Source: Anodontia alba (Eukaryota > Mollusca > Bivalvia > Lucinida > Lucinidae). Taken from it: a DNA stretch of 64,000 nt. Location: positions 441,501 through 505,500 of the forward strand of contig OZ024835.1 in the NCBI GenBank assembly GCA_964016985.1. The letters are read 5' to 3'. How positions within the stretch are numbered: position 1 is the first letter of the stretch; each line of letters starts with the position of its first letter. Below the pieces are notes generated by a model. That model saw only the letters and a list, made by a program, of their open reading frames with translations, was not told the origin of the DNA and ran no database searches. Made by a program: the position numbers and the translations under genes. Of the stretch, positions 23,001 to 33,533 are shown in pieces.

Positions 23001-23699
23001 TCTATTTTCACTGCTAAATCCAAGGCTATTGATATGGCTTTGGATTACGTACTGAATAACTCTTTAGAGAACAAATTCGTTATTTTCTCGGACTCCCTTT
23101 CTGTTTTGAAATCTCTAAATCACACAGCTTCAAAAAATCCCAAAATCCAGAACGTGATAGAAAAACATCACGAGTTATCAAAAACTAAGGAAATTTTATT
23201 CTGTTGGCTCCCCAGCCATGTTGGCATAAAAGGTAACGAGGCTGCCGACGTAAAAGCAAAGGCCTCACTCGATCTAGAAATTTCGAATTTTAAACTTCCA
23301 TGTACAGATTTTAAACCTTTTATCAACAGGTACATCTTATCCAAATGGCAGCTGTCATGGGACAGAGCGACATTCAATAAACTACATGAAATAAAACCGG
23401 TTCTTGGTAAAAATAACATTTATCGGTCATTAAGGCGAGAAGAAGTGGTTCTTACTCGTCTACGTATAGGTCATACTAGACTCACACATTCTTATCTACT
23501 CAAACGAGAAGATCAGCCATTTTGTATCAGCTGTAATGAACCTTTTACAGTAAAACACTTTCTGATCGATTGCATTGAATTCTCTCATATACGACGTCAA
23601 TTCTTCCAAACAAATGACCTGAGATATTTATTTGAAAATGTACCAACTGATAACATACTTATGTTTTTAAAACACATCAAGCTTTTTAACAAAGTATAA
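20013..23699 (+). CDS. LINE D ORF2: endonuclease-RT-RNase H polyprotein
   Basis: Full-length 1228-residue frame starting 33 nt after the ORF1 stop. Endonuclease of the exonuclease-endonuclease-phosphatase (EEP) fold: WNCRGLKSN (~10), QET (~37), GDFNGHN (~134), SDHFP (~209). Reverse transcriptase: NYRPIALTS (~509), FFDLEKAYD (~579), QGVPQGA (~636), YVDD (669-672). RNase H: TDGS (~968), SDSLS (~1026), GNEAAD (~1074). The C-terminal finger C1171-C1174-H1182-C1187 follows. The second RNase H acidic residue, Glu at 1002 in B and E (AESKAI), is Lys here (AKSKAI), which should inactivate RNase H. The rest looks functional, but the copy lacks a 5' UTR and ORF1, so it is unlikely to move by itself. 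Confidence 0.93.
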   Translation: MNSNHKIIQWNCRGLKSNYNEILLLLSLLNPSVFCLQETFLKTDDQLNIRDFNTYNYIYSEGQRPSGGSSILVHFSCPQREIKLVTNLQAVAVSVTLDKEITFCSVYIPPNFHLETEHLDILLKQLPSPCILVGDFNGHNILWGCKDNNPKGNIIEDFITKNDLCLMNDKSHTYLHPATGKFSSLDLSICHPSLLLDFDWTVSEDQHGSDHFPVIIESVNNSTNDHNAKWKLNKANWELYHLLCEESLKIDKFKNSLDPLDDFTSSLLDISNKSIPKTSTNPKKSKPWYNDECKDAIKQRKQALSKFCRYPTKENLNKVKNFRAKARRTIKASKRKSWKSYVSNLNYKTPIKKVWDMIRKISGKSKSPSFTHLNTKRGTKATSKEEIANTLGETFLDNSSSRNYSEKFQNIKKQEEKIKLNFTSSNTEEYNSLFNITELKDAIAVSKDTATGPDDIHYQMLKHLPETALDTLLHIFNGIWTTGVFPESWRLATIIPIPKPGKDHAEPTNYRPIALTSCLCKTLERMINKRLLWYLESNNLITKLQSGFRAERSTNDNLVRLETFIRDAFNKREHVVAVFFDLEKAYDTTWRYGILKDLHNFGMKGRLPNFIKSFLEDRTIQVRVGSTLSDLYDQEQGVPQGAILSTTLFNVKLNDIINCLDYKTDGSLYVDDFCICFRSKNMRTIERHLQQCLNRIEDWATRNGFKFSKSKTQCVHFCQQRKIHNDPSLYIYGSQIPVVAESKFLGVIFDKKLSFIPHIKYLKAKCLKALNLLKVLSHTSWGADKTTLLHLYRSLIRSKLDYGSIVYGSARKSYLQMLDTVHNQGLRLALGAFRTSPVSSLNVEADEPSLWLRREKLSLQYAIRLAANPSNPAFEVTFPPQFQEYYERKPNAIKSFGLRIAPLLESTDINIKNIQKHSFSDIPSWCITKPNILFDLHNSKKSLSDSHLMKQNFQELQSRLSDYQHIYTDGSKVEDKVGCAFISGNHHEKIRLPDGSSIFTAKSKAIDMALDYVLNNSLENKFVIFSDSLSVLKSLNHTASKNPKIQNVIEKHHELSKTKEILFCWLPSHVGIKGNEAADVKAKASLDLEISNFKLPCTDFKPFINRYILSKWQLSWDRATFNKLHEIKPVLGKNNIYRSLRREEVVLTRLRIGHTRLTHSYLLKREDQPFCISCNEPFTVKHFLIDCIEFSHIRRQFFQTNDLRYLFENVPTDNILMFLKHIKLFNKV

Positions 23700-23930
23700 C
23701 TGCTTTAGTTTTTAAATTCGTTCTAGTTTTACATTTGATGCATTTATGACTTATCATTATAATCGTTTCATTACAGAACCATGTTAGTTCACCATTTTGA
23801 CGCAAATGACCCTCATGGGTTGATGCGTCGTTAAACCAGAACTCATCATCATCATCATCATCTTCCTCTTGGGGTCTGGGAGGGGCTGCGGTTTGTGATT
23901 GTGGCACTCCCTGGGCTTTTCTCTTACCTT

Positions 23931-26152
23931 GTTTTGTTCTGTCCGCACCCCGACTTGTGTGAGATAAAACTTTTTAAAGGTTTAATGCTTTTAAACATTT
24001 CACTTTCACGTATTTTATATGGGGTATATAACCCCAAGAAATTTTGATTCAGCAACAACTGGAATTTGAGATCCATATATGTAGAGCGTTGGATCGTTGT
24101 GTATTTTCCGTTGTTGACAGAAATGAACGCACTGAGTTTTCGATTTGGAAAATTTAAAGCCATTTCTAGTTGCCCAGTCTTCAATTCTATTTAGACATTG
24201 CTGTAGATGTCTTTCTATTGTGCGCATATTTTTCGAGCGAAAACAAATACAAAAATCATCAACGTACAAAGAACCATCTGTTTTGTAATCCAGACAGTTT
24301 ATAATATCGTTTAATTTCACGTTGAATAACGTGGTAGAAAGTATTGCTCCTTGAGGAACGCCCTGTTCTTGATCATAGAGATCAGACAGGGTCGATCCTA
24401 CACGCACTTGTATTGTACGATCTTCAAGAAAACTTTTAATAAAGTTTGGTAGTCTTCCTTTCATAACTAAATTATCATTGGTACTACGTTCAGCTCGGAA
24501 TCCCGACTGAAGTTTTGTGATAAGATTGTTAGATTCTAAGTACAAAACAAGTCGTTTGTTTATCATTCCTCTAGTGTTTTGCAAAGGCAACTTGTTAGCG
24601 CTATTGGTCTGTAGTTTGTTGGTCCTTCGTGATCTTTCCCTGGTTTGGGAATAGGTATAATTGTGGCCAAACGCCAGCTTTCTGGAAAAACTCCTGTTGT
24701 CCATATACCGTTGAAAATATGTAAAAGTGTGTCAAGGGCGGTTTCGGGAAGGTGTTTAAGAATTGGTAATGGATGTCATCAGGACCTGTAGCTGTATCTT
24801 TTGATACTGCGATAGCATCTTTAAGTTCTGTAATGTTAAACAGGCTGTTATATTCTTCAGTATTTGAGGAGGTGAAATTAAGTTTGATTTTTTCTTCTTG
24901 TTTTTTGGTGTTTTGAAACTTCTCTGAATAATTCCGAGATGAAGAATTATCCAAAAAAGTTTCGCCAAGTGTGTTTGCTATCTCTTCCTTTGATGTGGCC
25001 TTTGTTCCACGTTTTGTATTTAAGTGGGTGAAATTGGATGCTTTTGATTTACCAGATATTTTTCGTATCATGTCCCAAACCTTTTTAATTGGAGTTTTAT
25101 AATTTAAATTCGAAACGTAAGATTTCCATGATTTGCGTTTGGAGGCCTTTATTGTTCGACGAGCCTTTGCTCTGAAATTCTTTACTTTATTCAGGTTCTC
25201 CTTTGTTGGATATTTGCAGAACTTTGATAATGCTTGCTTGCGCTGTTTTATAGCATCTTTGCATTCATCATTGTACCATGGCTTGCTTTTCTTTGGATTT
25301 GTCGAGGTTTTCGGTATACTTTTGTTAGAGATATCGAGAAGAGAAGAAGTAAAATCATCTAAGGGATCCAAGGAATTGTTAAACTTATCTATTTTGAGAC
25401 TGTCTTCACATAATGAGTGATACAATTCCCAATTTGCTTTATTTAGTTTCCACTTTGCATTGTGATCGTTCGTGGAATTATTTACGCTTTCAATAATAAC
25501 AGGGAAGTGGTCACTTCCATGTTGATCTTCACTGACCGGCCAATTGAAATCCAGCAGTAGAGATGGATGACATAGGGAAAGATCTAAAGAAGAAAAATTT
25601 CCAGTTGCAGGATGGAGATAGGTGTGAGATTTGTCATTCATAAAGGTGTGAGATTTGTCATTCATAAGACAAAGATCATTTTTGGTTATAAAGTCTTCAA
25701 TAATATTACCTTAAGGGTTGTTATCTTTACATCCCCAAAGGATATTGTGACCACTGAAGTCACCAACTAGTATATAGGGTGAAGGGAGTTGTTTGAGTAA
25801 AGTGTCTAAATGTTCGGTCTCTAAATGAAAATTTGGAGGTACAAATAGTAATTTCTTTATCTAAAGTGACAGAAACCGCAACGGCTTGAAGATTGGTTAC
25901 AATTTTAATTTCTCGCTGGGGACATGAAGAGTGAACTAAGATTGAGCTTCCACCAGACGGCCTCTGGCCTTCTGAATATATATAATTGTATGTAATGAAA
26001 TCTCTGATATTTAATTGATCATCAGTTTTTAAAAAAGTTTCTTGCAAACAAAAAACTGATGGACTCAATAAAGATAAAAGTAATAAGATCTCGTTATAGT
26101 TTGATTTTAGACCTCGACAGATCCACTGTATTATTTTGTGATTTGAATTCAT
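23931..26152 (-). pseudogene. LINE C ORF2, broken N-terminal two-thirds
   Basis: Start MNSNHKIIQWICRG at 26152; the catalytic Asn of WNCRG is Ile here. Lesions include an 11-nt deletion near 25840, a short tandem duplication of the MNDKSHT region near 25640, a 1-nt deletion near 24768, and a ~130-bp deletion near 24467 that removes the first catalytic Asp region of the reverse transcriptase (FFDLEKAYD). A further deletion near 24020 follows. YVDD remains. The element is dead. The rest of ORF2 lies at 14491-15785. Confidence 0.9.
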
Positions 26153-26185
26153 TTTAGAGTTGTTAAATTTTAGTTAGACTAGCAA

Positions 26186-27604
26186 CTAAGGATATGTTAT
26201 TGGTGATTTTGATCTATTATTACTATTGTTGACCTGTGAATGTTCTGATGATCTCGATCTATTTCTGTTAGTTCGTGGGCGATCTGGAGCTTCTCCTAAC
26301 TCCATATCATCGCTACTGTCACTCAAAGATCCGAATCTGTTATGTTGTTGAATAACATTATTTGAACCTTTTCGTTCTCTGTTTGATGCGCTTGGTCTTT
26401 GTGTTCCTTGACTAGATTTTGATTTTGTTTCTTTCGTAGGTGGAGATGATTGACTTCTTGCTTGTCTTTCTTTCTGTTGTTGTTTCTTCCAATCTTTTCT
26501 TATCATCTCCATGGTGGCTTTTTTCAGGCCACCCTCTCCTTGTTTCTCCTCAATAGGTGTCTTTGTTTGATTTTTGTTTGTGGTGTTTGTTTGACCTTTT
26601 TGTTTCTGCAGATCTTCTGTTTAGCTGTTTGTGTTTGTTGTATTTGATTGTACTGTAGAGTCGAGAATAGTGATCGGATCGGTTTGAGTGGCAGTATCAA
26701 CCACAGAAACCTTTTTCATAGAAGACTGGGTGATGTTGGCATAACTGATTCCAGGTATTTGGGTTGGGGCCTCAACAATTTTCCGCGCTTCAGCAAAAGA
26801 GATATTTCTGGTGAATTTTACTCTTAAAATTTCTTTTTCTTTGTGCCAGATTTGACATTCTTTTGAATTTGCATTATGATTTTGTCCACAGTTTATGCAT
26901 TTTGGTGGTTTTTGACAATCTTTTTCACTGTGGCTTGTCAGTTCACCACAGTTTGGACATACTGGGTCTCTAGAACATCTGTCCTCATGATGTCCATATT
27001 TCTGACAATGGTGGCAACGTAGTGGATTCGGTATGTAAATCTCCACATTGACTCTAAAATATGCAACCTTTACAGTTTTTGGTAAAGTTTGTGTATTAAA
27101 CGTGAAAACGAAAGTATTTGTGTCTTTTAATTTACCGTCTCGTCTAATTTTAAATCTTTTTACTGCTGTCACGCCTTGCTGTTTTGTACCGTCTAATATC
27201 TCCTGTTCGCTGCAATCTCGTAATTCTGCGCAGCGAATTACCCCTTTTGACGTGTTCAGAGATGCATGGGGATACACACGTACTTTTAGGTCGTGAAAAG
27301 TCGTGGTACGTAGGAGATTTTCGGCATATGCCTTCTTTTTAACTTCGATGAGGAGCTGATTTGTCCTTTGAAGTTTTTTAATACTTTTTGGTTCACCAGG
27401 TATACTTTGAATGACTTTCTGAATTAGGAATGGAGATAAGGATGTTATACTTTTATTTTCTTGTAAGCTTTCAATTATAATGAAACGCGGAAAATGTTGA
27501 GAACTATTTTCAGATGGGGTTTTGAAAGAGTATTCTTCATTGTCTGATTGATCATCATCTGAGATATTTTGGTTAGTCCGTTTCCGTTTATTGAATGTAT
27601 CCAT
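26186..27604 (-). pseudogene. LINE C ORF1, single nonsense codon
   Basis: Start taken at the ATG at 27604 (MDTFNKRKRTNQN), which matches the position of the ORF1 start in B; the longer open frame to 27670 is 5' UTR. A gag-like domain (HFPRFIIIESLQ to YFRVNVEIYIPNP) is followed by three zinc knuckles beginning CHHCQKYGHHEDRC. A TAA at 26623-26621 replaces a Lys codon after TNTNS. Beyond it the frame stays open and homologous to the normal TAG at 26186. The protein would lose its basic C-terminal third. Confidence 0.88.
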
Positions 27605-28157
27605 GAAGAAAAAAGAAAACGTTTCATCCCCCGTGCTCTCCGCCCACCGTGGAGCCCTACCAGGGAACACTTAAAAGGAGTGGCTTTCCAAACTCCTTAG
27701 TGTTAGAGATACACAGAAGATATACTCGTACGATTAAGTAGTCGCACGATTGACCCGTTTAGCCGCCGCCTTCTAGGAATGGAAAGGTTGTGAAAGTAAG
27801 ACTGATGAGCAAACGGTATGTATCAGGTTGATACGAAAGACAAGGAAGAGAAAGTAAAGGATTATTCCTAGGGCTTGGCGCGACCAGCCGATTGATCGTG
27901 CCGGGCCACACGACCACCCGTCTACACCGAAATCCAGGCCAAAGAGGCGTGTTGAGCATCTGAATGAACGTACTCCAGATAACCCTCAACCTCCAGGACT
28001 CCTTCTTCCGGCTTACGGGACGCCACCCACGGCAAACAGGTGGTACTTCCTTTAGCTCTTCCCAGTGGGGACAAAGACTGTATCACACCGATGTTCCCAG
28101 TGGAAATTGAGCCCCCAGGGCCTCGGCAAGGTAGGAAGTCTAATACCCGGGGGATAT

Positions 28158-30166
28158 TATTCTGTGATTTGAGTTCATTTTAGAGTGGATGGTTTTTAGT
28201 TAGACTAGAATTTAAGGATAAGTTATTGGTGACTATGATCTATTATTACTACTACTGGCGCGTGTGTGTTCTGATGAATTCGATCAATTGTTTTTAGTTT
28301 GTGGGCGATCTGGAGCTTCTCCTAACTCCGTATCATCGCTACTGTCACTCAAAAGATCCAAATCTGTTTTGCTGTTGAATAACATCATCTGCACCTTTTC
28401 GTTCTCTGTTTGATGGGATTTGTTTTTGTGTTCCTTGACTAGATTTTATTTTTGTTTGATCTTTCCTAGATGGTGACGATTGACTTCTTGCTTGTTTTTC
28501 CTTCTGTTGTTGTCTTCTCCAATCTTTTTTTTATCATCTCCATGGTGGCCTTTTTCAGGCCAACCTCTGTTTTTTTCTCCTCGATAGGTGTCTTTGTTTG
28601 ATTTCTATTTGTGATGTTAGTGTGAACTTTTTGTTTCTGCAGTTCTTCTGTTTGGCTGTTTGTGTTTGTTATATTTGATTGTACTGCAGAGTCGAGTATA
28701 GTTATTGGATCAGTTTGAGTGGCAGTATCAACTACAGAAACTTTTTTCATAGAAGACTGGGTGATGTTTGCATATCTAATTCCAGGAATTGGGGCCTCAA
28801 CAAGTTTCCTCACTTCGACGAAAGAAATATATCTGGTACACTTTATACGTAAAATTTCTTTTTCTTTGTGCCAAATTTGACATTCTTTAGAATCAGCACT
28901 GCGTTTTACACCACAATTACCACAGTGTTGTTCGTTTGTACCTCTACTTTCGAGGTGTTCGGCTGTTTGACCACATTTTGAACAGATAGGGTCTTTGGAA
29001 CACTTATCCTCATGGTGTCCATGTTTTTGACAGTTATGACCACGCAAAGGACTTGGTATGTAAACTTCTACGTTGACTCTAAAGTATGCAACTTTGACAG
29101 TCTTAGGTAAGACTGGTGTATTGAATGTAAAAACAAAGGTGTTTGTGTCTTTTAACTCTCCGTTGAGTTTTACTTTGAATATTTTTACTCCAGTTACTCC
29201 TTGAGATCTTGTGCCCTCGAGAATCTCATCCTCGCCGCAATTCCTCAATTTGGGGCAACGAATTACCCCTTTTGAGGAATTCAGCGAGGTATGAGGGTAC
29301 ACTCGGACTTTCAAGTCTTGAAAAGTCTGTGCACGAAGTAGATTCTCGGCATGGGCTTTCTTGGATACCTCAATGAGCAGCTGATTCGACCTGTGTAGTT
29401 TTTGATGTTTTGAGGTTCACCAGCTATACTTTGTATAACTTTTTGTATTAAAAACGGGGACAAAGATGTTATTTGTCTGTTCTCGTCTTTGCTTTCAACT
29501 AAAATGAAGCGCGGAAAATGTTGAGTAGGTGTATCATTTGAGGTAGTTGGAGGTTGAGTGCTATCGTCAAAATCTGAAATATCTGAGTCTGGACATTGTC
29601 TAGTTTTTTTTCCTCCTTTATCATAACCCATGATGAAGATGTATTAAAATTCGTCCTCCGTGCTCTCCACCCACCATGGAGCCCAACAAGGGAATACATA
29701 AATGGAGTGGCTTTCCTACTCACTTGTGCTAGAGATACACAGAAGATATACTCGCACGAGCAAAATGCTGCACGATTGACCAGTTGAGCCGCCGCCTTCT
29801 TAGAATTGGAAAGGTTGAGAAATAAGACTTATGAGCAAACGGTGAGTATCAGTATGATACAAAAGACAAGGAAGAGAAAGAAAAGATTTTCCTAGGGCTT
29901 GGCGCGATCAGCCGATTGACCGTGCCGAGTCTCACGGACCCCCTTCTACACCGAAATCCAGGCCGAAGAGGCGTGTTGAGCCATCAGGAGAGACCAAACT
30001 CCCAATAACTCTCAACCTCCAGGGTCCCTTCTTCCGGCTTACGGGCTGCCACCCACGGCAAACGGCTCTTCCCAAAGGGGACAATTACTGCTCACCAAGC
30101 TAGCAACATTCCCAGTGGGAATTGAGCCCCCAGGCCTCGGCAAGGCGGAAAATTTAATACCCAGGG
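28158..30166 (-). mobile_element. LINE I, 5' portion
   Basis: The 5' end at 30166 reads CCCCTGGGTATTAAATTTTC on the minus strand. It holds a shortened 5' UTR, ORF1 and the first codons of ORF2 (the complement of GAGTTCATTTTAGAG at 28174-28188). It is cut at 28157 by the start of LINE C. The rest of its ORF2 is not in the window. It is more diverged than A-E and serves as an outgroup for judging which bases are ancestral. Confidence 0.8.
28260..29631 (-). pseudogene. LINE I ORF1, frameshifted
   Basis: Starts at ATG 29631 (MGYDKGGKKTRQC). A frameshift after EPQNIKN near 29400 moves the frame; homology resumes as FHDLKVRVYPHTSLNSSKG up to about 29330 and continues through the zinc knuckles. The first knuckle is damaged (GHNCQKHGHHEDKC lacks the first Cys), and the second has lost its last Cys (ESRG). 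The C-terminus is frameshifted after EGKTSKKS at 28466. Confidence 0.85.
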
Positions 30167-30179
30167 GTGTGGACAGTAA

Positions 30180-30366
30180 CGGTTGAATAACGGGACAATA
30201 CAAAATGCAACCTTAACACTCAGTGTTAACGTTTTGACAATAACGGTTGCAGTTGCAGCGTTTAGTGTCAAAGTTCTAACAGTAATGGTGGCATCTGCAA
30301 AGCTTAGCATGTTTACAGTTACGCTTCCAATTCCAACGTTAAGTGTTAACACGCTGAGAGTTATCT
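30180..30366. repeat. Degenerate short tandem repeat
   Basis: Loosely repeated ~33-bp units with the theme GTTAACGTTTTGACAATAAC / GTTCTAACAGTAATGG. Both strands are open and give Val/Leu/Thr-rich repeats, typical of a degenerate minisatellite rather than a gene. Confidence 0.5.
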
Positions 30367-30509
30367 AAATGAGTACATGAACGTATATAAATACCAAAAA
30401 TTAAAGGTGATTCATTGACATCATTAAAACTCATTAAAACTTCCCCGTATCTTTATTCATCTTTCAAAAATATCTTTACCCTTCATTCAAATATTTGTCG
30501 TCGCTGCTT

Positions 30510-31309
30510 GTAATGGGATGAAGAATGATAATAAATCACAACGCGAAAAGGCCGTAGCAGAAATGGAGGACAAACTAAAAGAGAGAGAGAGTCAGAGTGA
30601 AGAACTTTTCAATGGAAGAGAGAATGAAGGGTAAAGATGAGGAATTAGATCGGCTAAAAAGTGAACGCGTCTGCAAGTGTAAGGACTTATTCGATAGCTT
30701 TGTGACTGTTGGAAATATGATATTCTCAGGCTCTACCCTTATGTACCTTGATGAAACAGGAAATCAACAACCTGTCGCGAGCCTGGCAGACACTTGGTTC
30801 TAGCCTTCTTTCAAGTACTCCGGTGATGGAAGCTTCGTCATACATTAGTATTAGTGATAACCTGCCAAGAGTGATTGTCAAACACAAGCCTGTTGTCCAA
30901 ACAACAAGTGAATACATCAGTTCACACTCTGGACGAGTTGCCGGAAAGTTTAAGGGATTCACTGCGAGCATTTTATGGTCCAAAATCTCCGGCGATTACA
31001 AATGAAAAATCGACAGATTTACAGAGGGCATATGCTAAGTATATTCGCAGTCGGCCAGAAAATTTAAGACTTAGCCCTTCTGTCCTAGTCAGAAAATGTT
31101 TGAATATGGGAATTTTCGATCGGATATGGGCGCATTCATTCAGACCGCCCGGTGTTCAAGACTTTTACAAGTATTTACTCCATAGAATGCGCAGTTTACA
31201 AACCCAAGAACGGATTTGTAAATTGCACACTCTTGCAAATACACAAAAGGCAGGCTGGAAGAAGTACTCGAACCTAAAGCTAAAAAGGCAAATGTTAGTG
31301 ATTAATTGA
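30510..31309 (+). pseudogene. Decayed coding-like sequence, unknown family
   Basis: I do not recognise the family. The first part, in shifting frames, encodes highly charged coiled-coil-like sequence (KAVAEMEDKLKERESQSEE near 30550; MEERMKGKDEELDRLKSE at 30612). A middle part, LSRAWQTLGSSLLSSTP, lies near 30770. A last part, DELPESLRDSLRAFYGPK to GWKKYSNLKLKRQ, lies at 30930-31300. Frames change near 30720 and 30920, so it is probably a dead gene or retrocopy. The charged N-terminus with a basic C-terminus could be a structural or DNA-binding protein, but nothing proves it. Confidence 0.4.
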
Positions 31310-31327
31310 TGAAGGTGATCAATGGCA

Positions 31328-31740
31328 AGTTTTGCCAGATAGGACTGGTCACTTGTTGTAAATAGTTTAATTCCAAGTTAATTTCTGTGGTGATTAACAA
31401 TTAGTATGCAATCATTTTGTGAATAATTTCCAATCAAAGTTAAGCACATCTGTGATATTACAAGCTTTGCCAGATCGGACTGGTTACTTGTTGTAAATAG
31501 TTTAATTCCAAGGTTGATTACTGCGGTGATTTACAATAGTTTGCAATCATTTTATAAATAATTTCTGATCAAAGTTGAGCATATCTGATAAAACAGGTTT
31601 TGCCAGATAGGACTGGTTACTTGTTGTAAATAGTTGAATTTCATAGTTGATTACAGTGTTGATTCGCGTTTACCATATAATCATTTTGTGACAATCATTT
31701 CTAATGAAAGTGAACACTTGGGATTTGGAATGAAAATTTC
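31328..31740. repeat. ~133-bp tandem repeat, three units
   Basis: Units begin at TTTTGCCAGATAGGACTGG (31330), CTTTGCCAGATCGGACTGG (31463) and TTTTGCCAGATAGGACTGG (31597). Each continues with TTACTTGTTGTAAATAGTT and ends near CAATCATTTTGTGA. The third unit is more diverged at its end. Confidence 0.85.
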
Positions 31741-32039
31741 TCTTTTGATTCATGTTGATTTGAACCTTTTTATGAATAAATTGTGACAATCATTTCAAAT
31801 TATTTCCCCTTGCCTCTCTGACGGGGTCAACATCCCGCGGGGTTGAACATTTATAGGAACACTACAAAGATAGTGTAATGTTGCTATTAATGGCCAACGG
31901 TCAGACACTAGACTTTGGGAATTAATACTAGCAGTTATGATATTTTCATCTGGAAGACAGATGTGCTAAAGAATGTCAAGGGCACATGCCTTAGATTTTC
32001 CAGATCAATGGAGGACCAACAGTAGCTCATTGCTTCAAA

Positions 32040-32302
32040 ATTATACTACTACCGCTACTACTACTACTTCTGCTGCTGCTGCTACTACTACTACTACTTT
32101 TTTTCTACTTCTACTGTTGCTACTTCCCCTACTATTACTACTACTACTACTTAAACTGCTTTTTATTACTTCTGCTGCTACTACTACTATTAGAACTACA
32201 GTAGCAGGAGTAGTAGTGTAGTAGCAATAGCAGTAGAAAAAGTTGCAGTAGTACTCGTAGCCGTAGTAGTACTAGTAGCAGTAGTAGTACTTGCAGTAGT
32301 AT
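32040..32302. repeat. (ACT)n then (AGT)n strand-switching microsatellite
   Basis: ACT/GCT/CTT-type triplets over 32040-32190 are followed by their complement, AGT/AGC-type triplets, over 32200-32302. The two halves can fold on each other as a long imperfect hairpin. The ORF read through it (Thr/Ala/Leu runs) is an artefact. Confidence 0.85.
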
Positions 32303-32309
32303 GCGTGAA

Positions 32310-32695
32310 AGTAAATAAGATATTTTATATAGTAATTAAGATATATTATATAGCATTTAAGCTATCTAAATTGGTATATTAGATATCCTATATCCTATAC
32401 GAGATATCATATAAGATATCTACATTACTATATTAGATATCTTATGTAGTATATAAAATATCTGAATTAGGATATGTTATTTATACAGGTAAATAAGAAA
32501 TCTTAATGAACAAATCAAATATCTTATTAGTATATAAGATATCTGAATTAGGATATAAGATTTTTTTAGTGATTAAGATAGCTTAAAAGCTATATAGTAT
32601 ATCTTATATAAGATATCTAAATTGGTATATTAGATATCCTATATGAGATATCTTATATAGGATATAGATATAAGGTATCTATTTTAAAGAATAAA
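32310..32695. repeat. AT-rich palindromic satellite-like block
   Basis: Repeated AGATATCTTATATAG-type words, each partly self-complementary (GATATC), spaced irregularly by about 25-60 bp. No genes. Confidence 0.75.
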
Positions 32696-32978
32696 TAGTA
32701 AAACGGCTTGCCATATTTAAATACGAAATGGCTACTGAAAACTGGCTGTCAACAGGAAACTCGCTCTTAACCGGTTACAACCCTCAACAGAATTTGAAAC
32801 TAAGGGTCCCACTATGTATTACTGACAAAACTCTTTGAAAAACAAAAGTCTCAGGACAAAAATTACCTAATGGAGTCCAGGACACAAATATAATGTCTAA
32901 ATAAGCCTGCTGGATGTCAACAGTGGTTTTGCTGCTGACAACTAATATGTAGCTAAATCACTCTGACAACCAGCAGCC

Positions 32979-33533
32979 CCCCTGGGTATTAAACTTTCCG
33001 CCTTGCCGAGGCCCTGGGGGCTCAATTCCCACTGGGAACGTTGCTAGCGTGGTGAGCAGTAATTGTCCCCTTTGGGAAGAGCGAAGAGAAAATACCACCC
33101 GTTTGCCGTGGGTGGCAGCCCGTAAGCCGGAAGAAGGGATCCTGGAGGTTGAGAGTTATTGGGAGTTTGGTCTCTCCTGATGGCTCAACACGCCTCTTTG
33201 GCCTGGATTTCGGTGTAGAAGGGTGTCCGTGAGACCCGGCACGGTCAATCGGCTGGTCGCGCCAAGCCCTAGGAAATATCTTTTCTTTCTCTTCCTTGTC
33301 TTTTGTATCATACTGATACTCACCGTTTGCCCATAATTCTTTTTTCTTAACCTTTCCAATCCTAAGAAGGCGGCGGCTTAACGGGTCAATCGTGCAGCAT
33401 TTTGCTCGTGCGAGTATATCTTCTGTGTATCTCTAGCACAAGTGAGTAGGAAAACCACTCCATTGATGTGTTCCCTTGTTGGGCTCCGTGGTGGGCGGAG
33501 AGCATGGAGGACGAATGTTAATACATCTTTATC
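32979..33533 (+). promoter_or_regulatory. LINE A 5' UTR
   Basis: 555 bp, the same length as in B. It contains a perfect palindrome TTCCCACTGGGAA and a GTATCATACTGATAC hairpin. Elements of this type carry an internal promoter in this region; no promoter motif is individually identified. Confidence 0.7.

Larger units (their letters stand above)
19635..23860 (+). mobile_element. LINE D (I/Nimb-like), 5'-truncated
   Basis: It starts inside ORF1 at GGCCTGAAAAAAGCC and ends in an (ATC)n tail. It is flanked by a 15-bp target duplication TCTTCCTCTTGGGGT at 19620-19634 and 23861-23875. The target is the PLE-like 3' region of copy 2. Truncation at the 5' end with an intact 3' end is the usual outcome of target-primed reverse transcription. 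Confidence 0.95.
15786..23930 (+). mobile_element. PLE-like retroelement copy 2, carrying two younger insertions
   Basis: PLE-like pieces at 15789-16104, 18602-19619 and 23861-23930. Removing the TIR element (16105-18599) and LINE D (19635-23860) restores one 5'-truncated copy from within the reverse transcriptase frame to CTTACCTT. It interrupts LINE C. The coding part is damaged: a stop in place of Tyr or Ser codons near 15845, a frameshift near 18930 (CCGTATAAAG), an extra A near 19115, and a ~200-bp deletion in the 3' region at about 19513. Confidence 0.75.
23931..28157 (-). mobile_element. LINE C, piece 3: 5' UTR, ORF1 and most of ORF2
   Basis: The 5' end at 28157 reads (minus strand) CCCCCGGGTATTAGAC, close to the family start CCCCTGGGTATTAAAC. 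It runs through the 5' UTR, ORF1 and ORF2 to CGGACAGAACAA at 23934, then is cut by the PLE-like copy 2. With the pieces at 14491-15785 and 12598-12733 the original LINE was near full length (~5.65 kb after internal deletions). Its 5' end abuts the broken LINE I, suggesting C inserted into I near the start of I's ORF2. Confidence 0.85.

Noticed and set aside
25133..25420. Recurrent 95-codon ORF antisense to ORF2 (also at 20687, 38270, 41596, 52150)
   Set aside because: It mirrors a Lys/Ala-rich stretch of ORF2; its conservation is explained by the sense frame.
26450..26647. Hydrophobic minus-of-LINE ORF (Leu/Phe-rich), also at 37062-37259 and 53454-53690
   Set aside because: It is the antisense shadow of the Gln/Lys-rich ORF1 segment and recurs only because the LINE recurs.
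27800..27860. CTGATGA and GAAA words suggesting a hammerhead ribozyme in the LINE C 5' UTR
   Set aside because: They lie on the strand opposite to the LINE sense strand, the helix that should join the two core words does not form, and other copies lack the CTGATGA word.
31973..32221. Thr/Leu-repeat ORF over the triplet microsatellite
   Set aside because: Low-complexity artefact of the (ACT)n repeat.
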